From contig CAVPBX010000018.1 in assembly GCA_963702305.1 (NCBI GenBank), positions 186,001 through 250,000 on the forward strand: a stretch of 64,000 nucleotides of DNA, in the 5' to 3' direction. Below the pieces are notes generated by a model. That model worked only from the letters and a program-made list of their open reading frames with translations, was not told the DNA's origin and made no database searches. A program made the translations under genes and the position numbers. Source of the stretch: PALSA-693 sp963702305 (GTDB taxonomy: Bacteria; Actinomycetota; Acidimicrobiia; Acidimicrobiales; Palsa-688). This document shows, one piece after another, positions 8,449-16,197 of the stretch (the first letter of the stretch is position 1; the number at the start of each line of letters is the position of its first letter).

Positions 8449-9132
8449 TCACCCCACCAGGTCGGTGACGTCGACGTCGCCCGGCGGCCCGTCGTAGACG
8501 ACCGCCCCGTCGCTGAGCGCCACGCACCGGTCGACCCGGGCCACGTAGTCCAGCTGATGGGTGGCGATGACCACGGTGGCGCCGGCCCCCACGGCCTCGG
8601 CGATCAGTTCGCTGAACGCCTCACGGCCCGGTGGGTCCAGACCGACGAAGGGCTCGTCGACGAGCAGCAATTCGAAGGGGCGGACGAGCGCCAGGGCGAT
8701 GGCGGTCTTCTGCCGCAGTCCGCGCGAGAAGCGGGACGGCAGGTCCTCGACCCGCGGCGCCAAGCCCAGCCGGGTGATCAACGCCGCGGCATGATCCTCC
8801 CAGTCCTCGTGGCCGTGGAGCCGGCAGGTGTACTCCACGTGCTCGAGGACGGACAGGTCGTCGTACAGGACGGGACTGTCCGGCAGATAGGACAGGGCGG
8901 CGCGGGCGTCGAGGGAGCCGGCCGGGGCGCCGAAGATGTCGATGGCACCGTCGCTCGGCTCGAGCAAGCCGGCGGCCATGCGGAGGAGGGTGGTCTTGCC
9001 GGAGCCGTTGTGGCCGATCACGGCCAGCTGCTGACCGGCGGGCACGTCGAGGTCGAGGGGTTCGAGGGCCACCAGGTCGCCGTAGGTCTTGGCCACACGG
9101 CGCGCCGTCAGGGCCGAAGGGACGTCGGGCAT
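8449..9132 (-). CDS. ABC transporter ATP-binding protein
   Basis: 227-residue nucleotide-binding subunit. Walker A GHNGSGKTT at 40-48, Q-loop region LSYLPDSPVLYDDLSV, signature FSRGLRQK (a variant of LSGGQ), Walker B LLLVDEPFVGLD and H-loop ATHQ are present. It pairs with the large permease gene 13 bp upstream, in the same direction. The type (ATPase plus one large hydrophobic partner, no binding protein) resembles exporters; substrate unknown. Confidence 0.93.
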   Translation of the reverse strand: MPDVPSALTARRVAKTYGDLVALEPLDLDVPAGQQLAVIGHNGSGKTTLLRMAAGLLEPSDGAIDIFGAPAGSLDARAALSYLPDSPVLYDDLSVLEHVEYTCRLHGHEDWEDHAAALITRLGLAPRVEDLPSRFSRGLRQKTAIALALVRPFELLLVDEPFVGLDPPGREAFSELIAEAVGAGATVVIATHQLDYVARVDRCVALSDGAVVYDGPPGDVDVTDLVG

Positions 9133-9145
9133 GGGCAGGCCGACC

Positions 9146-10789
9146 CTAGGCGCCGGTGGACGGTACTGAACGCGCTCCGGCCTGGCTGAAGGCCTCGCGG
9201 ACCCAGGCGTGGATCGGCTCCCGCCAGCGGACCCAGGCGGCGATGACGCCGAGGAGGACGTAGACGGGGATCGTCACCGCGGCGATCACCGCGACCGGTG
9301 ACGACGACCCGGAGCCCGGGCGGCCAGCCAGGAGGGGGGCCACCCCGAGGGTGGCCAGCAGCGGCGGCCACACCGTGCGCACCACGGCCCGGGCCCCGGC
9401 CGCCTCAGGCGGCAGCAGGGTGTCGGTCGCGCTGGCGAGCGGCGGGGGCCCCTGCACCACGCTGGTGAGGGCACCGGCCAGGGCGCATCCGCCGGCGGGC
9501 AGGACCAGCAGCGCCCCCGCCTGCCAGGCCAGGGCCCGGAAGCCGGAGAGGGCGATCGCCACCGCGGCGCCGACTGCGGCCACCCCCACCATCACGACCA
9601 GCGACGGTCCCAGGAGATGCAGGTAGAGGGCGCCGGCGGGGACGGGGTATTCGTCGCGCCGATCCGGGTGATCCAGCTCCTGGGCCAACGGCTCCACCGC
9701 GTCGAGGGCGGCCACGTACAGGGCCAGGCCGGCGACCACGATCAGCGGGGTGGTGCCGCGCCAGGCCGCGGTGGCGGCCGCACCCGCGGCCGCACCCAGG
9801 ACCACCAGGCGCACCGCCCGCCAGGGCGGGAAACGGACGATGCCCCGCCAACCGCGGCGCCACACCGGCCAGCGCACCCGGCCCCGAGCCGGGCGGTAGG
9901 CCCGGGGGCGCCGCTGCCGCGGTAGCTCCTGGGACAGCTGCCGGCGGAGGACGACCACGGTACGGATGTCGCGGAGGGTGGCCGCGAACCGGATCTGGCC
10001 GACGAGGGTGGCCCGCCCCTCTGCCGCCTCGATCGAGCAACCACCCACCCACCGCAGGCCGGCGACCACGGCGGCCACCGCCACCGCCGCTCCGATGATC
10101 GCCCCGGGTCGCCAACCCAGCGGGCTGAGGGCCAGGCGGCCGAGCCAGGTGGCCGGGGCGGTATCGGACCGGGTCGCCACGTCGACGGCCGACCAGCCGA
10201 CCAAGATCAGGGCGAGGAGGCCCCCTCGGAGGCGGCCCAGGCGGGGCCCGGACACCGTCAGGGCCAGACCCAGCGCCCCGACCACGGTCAGCAGCCCGGT
10301 CAGGGCGCCGAACCCGATCCAGCCCAGGGGCGGGCCCGGCAACCGGCGGAAGGCGAGCAGGCCGGCGACCGCCCCGAGGGCGGCACCGGCGAACGCCCCA
10401 AACCGCAGCTGCCGCCAGGCCAGGGGGCGCAGGGCCACCGCCCGGTCGAGCGGGGCCAGCAGCACGTGCCGCACGTCCGCGGCCTCGACGACCAACGGAC
10501 CGCCCCGTCCGCCGGAACGGACGCCGATCGCCCACACCGCGGCGATGGCCACCCCGACCCACTGGGCCCCGTGGGCGCGGACCCGGGCCACGGTGGCGGC
10601 GTCGACGCGGTGATCACCGATCAGACCCGACAGCACCCACAGGGAGATGCCTCCGACGACCGCCGTGATGTACACCCGGTACAGGGCCTCGAAGGGGTCG
10701 ATCTCCTGCGTCCGGGTGCGGCGGCGGGCGTTGCGCAAGTCGGCCAGCACGGCGCGCGGCCCGCCGAAATCTGCCACCGCGATGGTCAC
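9146..10789 (-). CDS. ABC transporter permease, multi-spanning
   Basis: 547 residues with about 11-12 hydrophobic segments, including WVGVAIAAVWAIGV, FGAFAGAALGAVAGLLAF, LTGLLTVVGALGLAL, IIGAAVAVAAVVAGL and VIAAVTIPVYVLLGVIAAW. The halves of membrane segments are split by an Arg-rich cytoplasmic loop (about 285-325). No detailed family could be named. The gene directly precedes the ABC ATPase and is probably co-translated. The GTG start at 10789 has TACCGT 7 nt upstream. Substrate unknown. Confidence 0.82.
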   Translation of the reverse strand: MTIAVADFGGPRAVLADLRNARRRTRTQEIDPFEALYRVYITAVVGGISLWVLSGLIGDHRVDAATVARVRAHGAQWVGVAIAAVWAIGVRSGGRGGPLVVEAADVRHVLLAPLDRAVALRPLAWRQLRFGAFAGAALGAVAGLLAFRRLPGPPLGWIGFGALTGLLTVVGALGLALTVSGPRLGRLRGGLLALILVGWSAVDVATRSDTAPATWLGRLALSPLGWRPGAIIGAAVAVAAVVAGLRWVGGCSIEAAEGRATLVGQIRFAATLRDIRTVVVLRRQLSQELPRQRRPRAYRPARGRVRWPVWRRGWRGIVRFPPWRAVRLVVLGAAAGAAATAAWRGTTPLIVVAGLALYVAALDAVEPLAQELDHPDRRDEYPVPAGALYLHLLGPSLVVMVGVAAVGAAVAIALSGFRALAWQAGALLVLPAGGCALAGALTSVVQGPPPLASATDTLLPPEAAGARAVVRTVWPPLLATLGVAPLLAGRPGSGSSSPVAVIAAVTIPVYVLLGVIAAWVRWREPIHAWVREAFSQAGARSVPSTGA

Positions 10790-10796
10790 GCCCCGG

Positions 10797-10802
10797 ACGG
10801 TA
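10797..10802 (-). promoter_or_regulatory. Candidate -10 element (TACCGT) for the ABC operon
   Basis: TACCGT on the minus strand, 7 nt before the GTG start of the permease gene. Fits the leaderless pattern of this window; no convincing -35. Confidence 0.4.
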
Positions 10803-10865
10803 GCGCCCCACTACGACCAGGGCTTCGCCACCCCGGTGGGCGCGGAGCCGGCCGGGGCCGGTAGT

Positions 10866-11183
10866 TCAGCCCATGGGCAGGGCTTCGTAGACCTCGACAC
10901 TCCCGCCGCTGGCCAGCACCGGGCAGCCCTTGGCCTTGATCGCGGCGCCGGCCAGGTCGTCGGCCGTGATGATGGAGTAGCCGCTCAGCGCGGACCCTCC
11001 GCCGTCGCGGGTCGATCCGTCGGGAGCGATGGTGGCGGACGTGCCGAAGGGGGCGCCCGGATCGACGACGGCCTCGCCCAGGCCGCCAAACCAGCTCATC
11101 CACTGCTCCATCGCCTGCTGCTGCGCTTCGGGGGATTCGGCCATACCGCCGCCTCCGGTGTAGGCCAGCACGAACTTCGCCAT
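10866..11183 (-). CDS. YCII-related domain protein
   Basis: 105-residue single-domain protein resembling the YCII/DGPF family: N-terminal MAKFVLAYTGG strand, helix with EQWMSWFGGLGEAVVDPG, central SGYSIITADDLAGAAIKAKG and final GGSVEVYEALPMG. Family members are small ferredoxin-fold proteins of unclear enzymatic role. The ATG at 11183 has a strong AAGGAGG ribosome site 7 nt upstream, unlike most genes nearby, which suggests a leadered transcript. It lies between ilvC and the ABC operon on the same strand. Confidence 0.85.
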   Translation of the reverse strand: MAKFVLAYTGGGGMAESPEAQQQAMEQWMSWFGGLGEAVVDPGAPFGTSATIAPDGSTRDGGGSALSGYSIITADDLAGAAIKAKGCPVLASGGSVEVYEALPMG

Positions 11184-11261
11184 CGGGGAGCCTCCTTGTG
11201 TCGGGGTCGTCGCGACCGTCAGTCAGTACGACGAACGACGCGGCAGCGATCGACACCCCGG

Positions 11262-11290
11262 CGACAATTGTTCGGGGCGGGCCATTGTCG
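11262..11290 (-). terminator. Weak hairpin downstream of ilvC
   Basis: CGACAAT and ATTGTCG form a 7-bp inverted repeat with a 15-nt loop starting 6 bp after the ilvC stop. No T-run follows, so intrinsic termination is doubtful; it could mark the 3' end of the ilvBNC message. Confidence 0.3.
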
Positions 11291-11295
11291 GGCGA

Positions 11296-12324
11296 TCAGC
11301 CCCCAGAGACGTCCTGCGGGCGCTGCGAGCCGGCGTTGATGAAGGGCATCATGGCCCGCAGCTCGGCGCCGACCTTCTCGATGGGGTGCTCGCGGCCTTC
11401 CTCGCGCAGCTGGTTGAAGCGAGGCCGTCCGGCCCGGTTCTCCGCGATCCACTCGTCTGCGAATTTGCCGGACTGGATCTCGTCGAGGATGCGCCGCATC
11501 TCCTCCCGGACCGCGGAATTGATCACCCGCGGGCCCCGGGTGAGGTCGCCGTACTCGGCGGTGTCGGAGATGGAGTAGCGCATGCCGGCGACGCCGTGCT
11601 CGTACATCAGGTCGACGATGAGCTTGACCTCGTGCAGGCACTCGAAATAGGCGGACTCCGGCTGGTAGCCGGCGTCGACGAGGGTTTCGAAGCCGGCCTG
11701 GATGAGCGACGTCAGGCCGCCGCAGAGGACCACCTGCTCGCCGAACAGGTCGGTCTCGGTCTCCTCCTCGAAGGTGGTCTCGAGCACCCCGGCCCGGGTG
11801 GCGCCGATGGCGTCCGCGTAGGAGAGGGCCAGGTCGCGGGCCTTGCCGGTGGCGTCCTGGGCGACCGCGATGAGGGCCGGGACCCCACCGCCGCCCTCGT
11901 AGGTGCGGCGCACCAGGTGACCGGGACCCTTCGGGGCCACCATGGCCACATCCACCCCGGCGGGGGGCGGGATGAGCCCGAAGCGCACATTGAAGCCGTG
12001 GGCGAAGAACAGGGCGTCGCCCGCCTTGAGCCCGGGCTCGATCTCGGCCCGGTAGATGGCCTGCTGCTCGGTGTCGGGGGCCAGGATCATGATCACGTCC
12101 GCCTCTCGAGCGGCGTCGGCAACCGACGCCACCCGGAGGCCGGCGGCCGCGGCCTTGGCCGCCGACGATGAGCCGTCGCGCAAGGCCACCCGCACGTCCA
12201 CGCCGGAGTCGCGCAGGTTGAGGGCGTGGGCGTGGCCCTGCGACCCGTAGCCGATGATGGCTACCTTGCGGCCAGCGATGATGCCGGCGTCGGCGTCCTT
12301 CTCGTAGTACACGGTTGCAGCCAT
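11296..12324 (-). CDS. ilvC: Ketol-acid reductoisomerase IlvC (class I)
   Basis: Converts acetolactate and acetohydroxybutyrate to the dihydroxy acids of valine and isoleucine synthesis, using NADPH. 342 residues, the class I length. The Rossmann motif AIIGYGSQGHAHALNLRDSG begins near residue 19; the KARI C-terminal domain follows with DLFGEQVVLCGGLTSLIQAG and HEVKLIVDLMYEHG, bearing the metal-binding acids. The ATG at 12324 shares one base with the ilvN stop (TAATG), so it is translationally coupled as the last gene of ilvBNC. Confidence 0.97.
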   Translation of the reverse strand: MAATVYYEKDADAGIIAGRKVAIIGYGSQGHAHALNLRDSGVDVRVALRDGSSSAAKAAAAGLRVASVADAAREADVIMILAPDTEQQAIYRAEIEPGLKAGDALFFAHGFNVRFGLIPPPAGVDVAMVAPKGPGHLVRRTYEGGGGVPALIAVAQDATGKARDLALSYADAIGATRAGVLETTFEEETETDLFGEQVVLCGGLTSLIQAGFETLVDAGYQPESAYFECLHEVKLIVDLMYEHGVAGMRYSISDTAEYGDLTRGPRVINSAVREEMRRILDEIQSGKFADEWIAENRAGRPRFNQLREEGREHPIEKVGAELRAMMPFINAGSQRPQDVSGG

Positions 12325-12857
12325 TAGCTTGCCTTTCCGGTCATTCTCAGGCGGGGTGCCGCCTGGAGGTCGAGCTTGGGCAACGCCACCCGGCCGGTGC
12401 GTTGCAGTTCGGTGATCCCGTAGGGTCGCACGAGTTCCTCGAAGCCGTCCAGCTTGTCGGGGTGGCCGGCCAGCATCACGGTGAGCCCGGTCGGGGCCAC
12501 GTCGACGATCTTGCCTTCGAACACGCCGACGAGCTCGATCACTTCGCTGCGCTTGTCGGGACCGGCGGCCACGGTGGCCATCAGCAGCTCGCGCTCCACC
12601 GCGTCGGCGGGGTGCAACTCGGTGATCTTGACCACGTTGACGAGCTTGAACAGCTGCTTGGTGATCTGTTCGACGGACGTCTCCTCCACGTCGATGACGA
12701 TGGTGATGCGACTGAACCGCACATCGTCGGAAGGGGCGACCGCGAGGGAGATGATGTTGAAGCCGCGCCGCGCGAACAGACCGCTGACGCGGGCCAGCAC
12801 ACCGGACCGGTTCTCGACCAGGACCGACAGGGTCTGGTGGGTAGGACGGCCCGCCAT
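12324..12857 (-). CDS. ilvN: Acetolactate synthase small (regulatory) subunit IlvN
   Basis: Regulatory subunit that binds valine and activates the catalytic subunit. 177 residues from the ATG at 12857, which overlaps the ilvB stop (TGATG); a GTG one codon upstream is an alternative. The N-terminal ACT domain is clear (LSVLVENRSGVLARVSGLFA, RRGFNIISLAVAPS), followed by the typical second domain with ELHPADAVERELLMATV and RTGRVALPK at the end. A purine-rich AAAGGGTGG lies upstream as ribosome site. Confidence 0.96.
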   Translation of the reverse strand: MAGRPTHQTLSVLVENRSGVLARVSGLFARRGFNIISLAVAPSDDVRFSRITIVIDVEETSVEQITKQLFKLVNVVKITELHPADAVERELLMATVAAGPDKRSEVIELVGVFEGKIVDVAPTGLTVMLAGHPDKLDGFEELVRPYGITELQRTGRVALPKLDLQAAPRLRMTGKAS

Positions 12858-14593
12858 CACTGGACCACCCTTTCACCACCTGGCTTTTGGGACGGGTGCA
12901 CGATGACGTCATCGTTGGATGCGCCGGCCGCGACCATCGGGAACACCTTCTCGCGGGCGTCCGTCCGGAAGTCGATCACCACCGGCCGGTCATCGATGGC
13001 GTTGGCCTTCTCGATGGTGGGCGCCACGTCCTCCGGCGTCTCCACCCTGAAGCCGACACAGCCCATGGCCTCCGCCCATTTGACGTAGTCCGGCAGGTCC
13101 GGGGACAGATACACCTCGCTGTAGCGCTCCTCGTAGAACATCTCCTGCCACTGGCGCACCATGCCCAGGTAGGCGTTGTTGAGGATGGCCACCTTGATGG
13201 GGATGCGTTCGCTCGACGCCGTCACCAGCTCCTGGGCGGTCATCTGGAAGCAGCCGTCGCCGTCGACGGCCCACACCGTGCGGTCCGGCCGGCCCACCTT
13301 GGCGCCGATGGCCGCCGGCACGCAGAACCCCATGGTGCCGAGGCCACCCGAGTTGACCCAGGTGTAGGGCTCGGTGAAGCGCCAGTACTGGCTGGCCCAC
13401 ATCTGGTGCTGGCCGACCCCGGACGCCAGGATCGTCCCCTCGGGGGCCGAGTCCCGCAACACCTCCATGACGTACTGCGGCTTGAGGGCGTCACCCTCGG
13501 CAGCCGGGTCGTAGTGCAGCGGGAACCGTTCCTGCCAGCCGGAGATGCGGCTGCGCCATTCGGTCCGGTCCGGCTGCTCCAGTGATGCGAGAGCCTTCAC
13601 CAGCTCGGTGATCACCCGTCGGCAGTCGCCGACGATCGGCACGTCCGGCCGGCGGATCTTGCCCAACTCGGCCGGGTCGATGTCGACGTGGATGATCTTG
13701 GCCTCGGGCGCGAAGCTGCCCACCTTTCCGGTCACCCGGTCGTCGAATCTGGTGCCCAGGGCGATGAGCAGATCGGCTTGCTGCATGGCGGTGATCGCCG
13801 TGTAGTTGCCGTGCATGCCGGGCATGCCGAGGCAGAGGGGATGGTCGTCGGGGAAGGCGCCGCGGGCCATGAGGGTCGTGACGACCGGGACGTTGATACG
13901 CTCCGCCAGCTCCCGCAGGACCTCGGCCGCCCGGGCCTTGAGGATCCCGCCGCCGGCGTAGATGACGGGGCGGCGCGCCTCGCTGATGAGGCGGGCGGCT
14001 TCTTTGATCATGCGGGGATGTCCGTTGAGGGTGGGCTTGTAGCCCGGCAGCGAGGACGCCACGTCCGCGTCGGACGGCCAGGTCCAGTTGACCTCCGCCT
14101 GCAACACGTCTTTGGGCACGTCGAGGAGCACCGGCCCGGGCCGACCGGTGGTGGCCAGGTGGAACGCCTGGCGCACCATGAGGGAGATCTCGTCGGGATC
14201 CATGATGAGCTCGTTGTGCTTGGTGACCGACCGGGTGATGCCGACCGTGTCGCACTCCTGGAAGCCGTCGGTGCCGATCACCGGCCGGCTCACCTGCCCG
14301 GTGATGGCCACCATCGGCACGGAGTCCATGTAGGCGTCGCACAGGGGGGTGACCAGGTTGGTGGCCGCCGGCCCGCTGGTCACCAGGGCCACGCCGGGGC
14401 GGCCGGTGACGTGGGCGTACCCCTCGGCCATGTGGCCGGCGCCCTGCTCGTGGCGGACGAGGATGTGGCGGATCGGTGAGTCCAGGATGGGGTCATACGC
14501 CGGCAGGATGCACCCGCCCGGCAGGCCGAAGACCACCTCGACCTGTTCGAGTTCGAGGCTCTTGATGAGTGCTTGGGCTCCGGTGAGTTTCAT
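12857..14593 (-). CDS. ilvB: Acetolactate synthase large (catalytic) subunit IlvB
   Basis: Thiamin-diphosphate enzyme making acetolactate from two pyruvates. 578 residues. Glu49 in LVRHEQGAGHMAEGYAHV is the ThDP-activating acid; the FAD-binding middle domain follows; the ThDP/Mg motif begins at GDGCFQMTAQELVTA and continues to KVAILNN. Start ATG at 14593 gives MKLTGAQALIKSLE, typical of the family. Upstream frame is open but Cys/His-rich, from a short GGCAGTGGT repeat, and is not part of the protein. Transcription enters through the attenuator at 14671-14802. Confidence 0.97.
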   Translation of the reverse strand: MKLTGAQALIKSLELEQVEVVFGLPGGCILPAYDPILDSPIRHILVRHEQGAGHMAEGYAHVTGRPGVALVTSGPAATNLVTPLCDAYMDSVPMVAITGQVSRPVIGTDGFQECDTVGITRSVTKHNELIMDPDEISLMVRQAFHLATTGRPGPVLLDVPKDVLQAEVNWTWPSDADVASSLPGYKPTLNGHPRMIKEAARLISEARRPVIYAGGGILKARAAEVLRELAERINVPVVTTLMARGAFPDDHPLCLGMPGMHGNYTAITAMQQADLLIALGTRFDDRVTGKVGSFAPEAKIIHVDIDPAELGKIRRPDVPIVGDCRRVITELVKALASLEQPDRTEWRSRISGWQERFPLHYDPAAEGDALKPQYVMEVLRDSAPEGTILASGVGQHQMWASQYWRFTEPYTWVNSGGLGTMGFCVPAAIGAKVGRPDRTVWAVDGDGCFQMTAQELVTASSERIPIKVAILNNAYLGMVRQWQEMFYEERYSEVYLSPDLPDYVKWAEAMGCVGFRVETPEDVAPTIEKANAIDDRPVVIDFRTDAREKVFPMVAAGASNDDVIVHPSQKPGGERVVQ

Positions 14594-14633
14594 GGCAGTC
14601 CTTGGGTGGCAGTGGTGGCAGTGGTGGCAGTGC

Positions 14634-14669
14634 TGGCGTCGGGTGGCCGGGGTGGCGTCGGGTGGCCGG
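14634..14669. repeat. Two tandem copies of a 19-bp GC-rich repeat
   Basis: TGGCGTCGGGTGGCCGG occurs at 14634-14650 and 14653-14669, between the attenuator terminator and ilvB. Next to it GGCAGTGGT is repeated about three times. The region is non-coding leader and simple repeat expansion is the likely cause. Confidence 0.6.
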
Positions 14670-14670
14670 A

Positions 14671-14700
14671 AATTAAAACGACCTCCCGGCGGGGAGGTCG
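14671..14700 (-). terminator. Intrinsic terminator of the ilvBNC attenuator
   Basis: On the minus strand CGACCTCCC, a 4-nt loop, GGGAGGTCG and then TTTTAATT: a 9-bp perfect stem followed by a T-rich run. It lies between the leader peptide and ilvB, so it would end transcription before the operon unless the leader ribosome stalls. Confidence 0.82.
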
Positions 14701-14703
14701 GCA

Positions 14704-14729
14704 ACGCATACGCAGGGTGGCGTATGCGT
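14704..14729 (-). promoter_or_regulatory. Upstream hairpin of the ilvBNC attenuator
   Basis: ACGCATACGC and GCGTATGCGT form a perfect 10-bp stem with a 6-nt loop, beginning inside the leader-peptide stop codon. A ribosome finishing the leader would cover its 5' arm. It is the candidate 1:2 structure; the competing antiterminator pairing is not obvious by eye. Confidence 0.65.
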
Positions 14730-14767
14730 CAGGTGATGAGTACGAGCAGGTGGCGGTCGGGGCTCAC
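14729..14767 (-). CDS. ilvBNC leader peptide (Leu/Val/Ile-rich)
   Basis: A 12-codon ORF from GTG at 14767: VSPDRHLLVLIT, then TGA. Four of the last five residues before the final Thr are Leu, Val, Leu and Ile, preceded by another Leu, exactly the end products of the operon. It is followed at once by two hairpins, the second a T-tailed terminator, and preceded by a promoter with a start point near the GTG. This is the form of a peptide-mediated attenuator, as described for ilvBNC in Corynebacterium glutamicum. Shortage of charged Leu/Val/Ile tRNA would stall the ribosome and allow read-through. Confidence 0.8.
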   Translation of the reverse strand: MSPDRHLLVLIT

Positions 14768-14773
14768 GGAGTC

Positions 14774-14802
14774 AGTGTGGCACAGGAACGGGGGGTATGC
14801 AA
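14774..14802 (-). promoter_or_regulatory. Promoter of the ilvBNC operon
   Basis: Minus-strand TTGCAT (14802-14797), 17-bp spacer, CACACT (14779-14774), then 6 nt to the leader GTG. Spacing is ideal for the main sigma factor and predicts that the transcript begins at or near the leader start codon. Confidence 0.55.
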
Positions 14803-14897
14803 CGAGGGGCCGGCGTGGGCGGCGGGCCGGGACGGTAGGCTCGCCCGCTCGTCGGCCGACCCGGCCGACGCCCGCCGACATCCCGGGGACCACTGGC

Positions 14898-15896
14898 ATG
14901 CGCACGCTCGGCCTCATCATCCTCGTCGTCATCGCGTTGGGATTCGACTTCACGAACGGTTTCCATGATGCGGCCAATGCGGTTGCCACTTCAATCACCA
15001 CCCGCGCCCTGCGACCGGTGACCGCCTTGGCCATGGCGGCCAGTCTCAATGTCGTCGGCGCCCTGGTGTCGACCAAGATCGCCAAGACGGTCGGCAGCGG
15101 GATCATCACCCCTCCCAGCGGCTCCGCCGGTCTGGTCGTCGTCTTCGGCGCCCTGATCGGCGCGATTGGCTGGAACCTCTTCACTTGGAGGGTGGGGATA
15201 CCGTCGTCCTCGACGCACGCGCTCATCGGAGGACTGGTGGGGGCGGGCATCGGCTCGGCGGGTGCGGTGCATTGGCACGTGCTCACCACCAAGGTGGTAC
15301 TCCCGATGGCCGTGTCGCCCTTGATCGGGTTGGCGCTCGGCTATCTGGTGATGCTGGCGATCCTGTGGGCCTTCCGTCGGGTCGTCCCCGCGCTGGTCAA
15401 CCGGCGCTTCCGCTGGGCCCAAAGCCTGTCGACCGCGGCCATGTCGTACAGCCACGGGACCCAGGACGCCCAGAAGACGATGGGTGTCATCACCCTGGCC
15501 CTGGTGACGACGGGCCATCTGCGCACGTTTCACGTTCCGCTCTGGGTGATCCTGTCCGCGGCCGGCGCCATGGGCCTCGGAACCGCGGTCGGCGGCTGGC
15601 GGGTCATCCGGACCCTCGGATCTCGGATCACCATTCTCGACCCGCCGCGAGGCTTCGCCGCCCAAAGTTCGGCGTCGGCAGTACTGCTGTTTTCCGCCTA
15701 CGGGTACGCCATGCCGGTGTCGTCCACCCATGTGATCACCTCGTCGGTCATGGGCGTCGGGGCGACCCGCCGGCTGTCGTCCGTGCGTTGGGGACTGGCC
15801 CGCGAGGTGATCCTGGCCTGGGTGCTCACCATTCCGGGCGCCGCCCTCGCCGGGTGGCTGGCGTACGAGCTCGCCCACGCCGTGATCGGGCGTTGA
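14898..15896 (+). CDS. pit: Inorganic phosphate transporter, PiT family
   Basis: 332-residue membrane protein taking up phosphate with a cation (family knowledge). The N-terminal family signature is GFDFTNGFHDAANAVATSI; the related second signature appears as MSYSHGTQDAQKTMGVI near residue 180, and SSTHALIGGLVGAG and SSTHVITSSVMGVG form the paired repeat of the family. About 8-10 membrane helices. ATG at 14898 gives MRTLGLIILVV, a good first helix. It faces the PhoU-DUF47 fusion gene across a 301-bp repeat-rich gap. Confidence 0.95.
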   Translation: MRTLGLIILVVIALGFDFTNGFHDAANAVATSITTRALRPVTALAMAASLNVVGALVSTKIAKTVGSGIITPPSGSAGLVVVFGALIGAIGWNLFTWRVGIPSSSTHALIGGLVGAGIGSAGAVHWHVLTTKVVLPMAVSPLIGLALGYLVMLAILWAFRRVVPALVNRRFRWAQSLSTAAMSYSHGTQDAQKTMGVITLALVTTGHLRTFHVPLWVILSAAGAMGLGTAVGGWRVIRTLGSRITILDPPRGFAAQSSASAVLLFSAYGYAMPVSSTHVITSSVMGVGATRRLSSVRWGLAREVILAWVLTIPGAALAGWLAYELAHAVIGR

Positions 15897-15902
15897 GCGG
15901 GG

Positions 15903-15959
15903 CCGGGTGGCCGGGTGGCCGGGTGGCCGGGTGGCCGGCGGCCGGCGGCCGGCGGCGGG
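15903..15959. repeat. GC-rich simple repeats after pit
   Basis: Four copies of an 8-bp unit (CCGGGTGG) followed by about three copies of a 7-bp unit (CCGGCGG). It begins 6 bp after the pit stop. No ORF with coding character is seen; replication slippage is the probable origin. Confidence 0.7.
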
Positions 15960-15978
15960 CGGGGTCGAGGGCGTACGA

Positions 15979-16090
15979 CCGTTTCGCGACAAGCGCGTTG
16001 GCGGAGACCGGGCGGTTGTCGCGAAATCGCAAATGCGAACGACTTCGTGACAAACGCGACGCTGTCGTCGGCGACTCTGTCGCGAAACGG
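15979..16090. repeat. Alternating inverted repeats of TTTCGCGACAA
   Basis: CCGTTTCGCGACA (15979-15991) and its exact complement TGTCGCGAAACGG (16078-16090) enclose two further copies, TTGTCGCGAAAT (16016-16027) and ACTTCGTGACAA (16042-16053). The four copies alternate in orientation, allowing large and nested hairpins. They lie between convergent genes, so a two-way terminator or a protein-binding cluster are both possible. Confidence 0.65.
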
Positions 16091-16100
16091 TTATTGGCGG

Positions 16101-16187
16101 CCCCGCCGCCGGCCCCCACCGCCGGCCCGCCGGCCGGCCGGCGCGCCCCCGCCCCCGCCGCCGGCCCCCACCGCCGGCCCGCCGGCC
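16101..16187. repeat. 35-bp direct repeat, GC-rich
   Basis: The same 35-bp C/G-only sequence with one A occurs at 16101-16135 and 16153-16187. It sits just after the alternating inverted repeats and before the end of the PhoU-DUF47 gene. Non-coding. Confidence 0.65.
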
Positions 16188-16197
16188 CGGCCCGACC

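Noticed and set aside
12857..14704. ilvB start extended upstream to 14704
   Set aside because: The extra 37 residues come from the GGCAGTGGT repeat and the region after the terminator; homologues start at MKLTG.
15903..16187. Repeat-rich gap as a CRISPR array or origin
   Set aside because: No regular repeat-spacer structure, no cas genes, no DnaA-box cluster or dnaA/parAB nearby.
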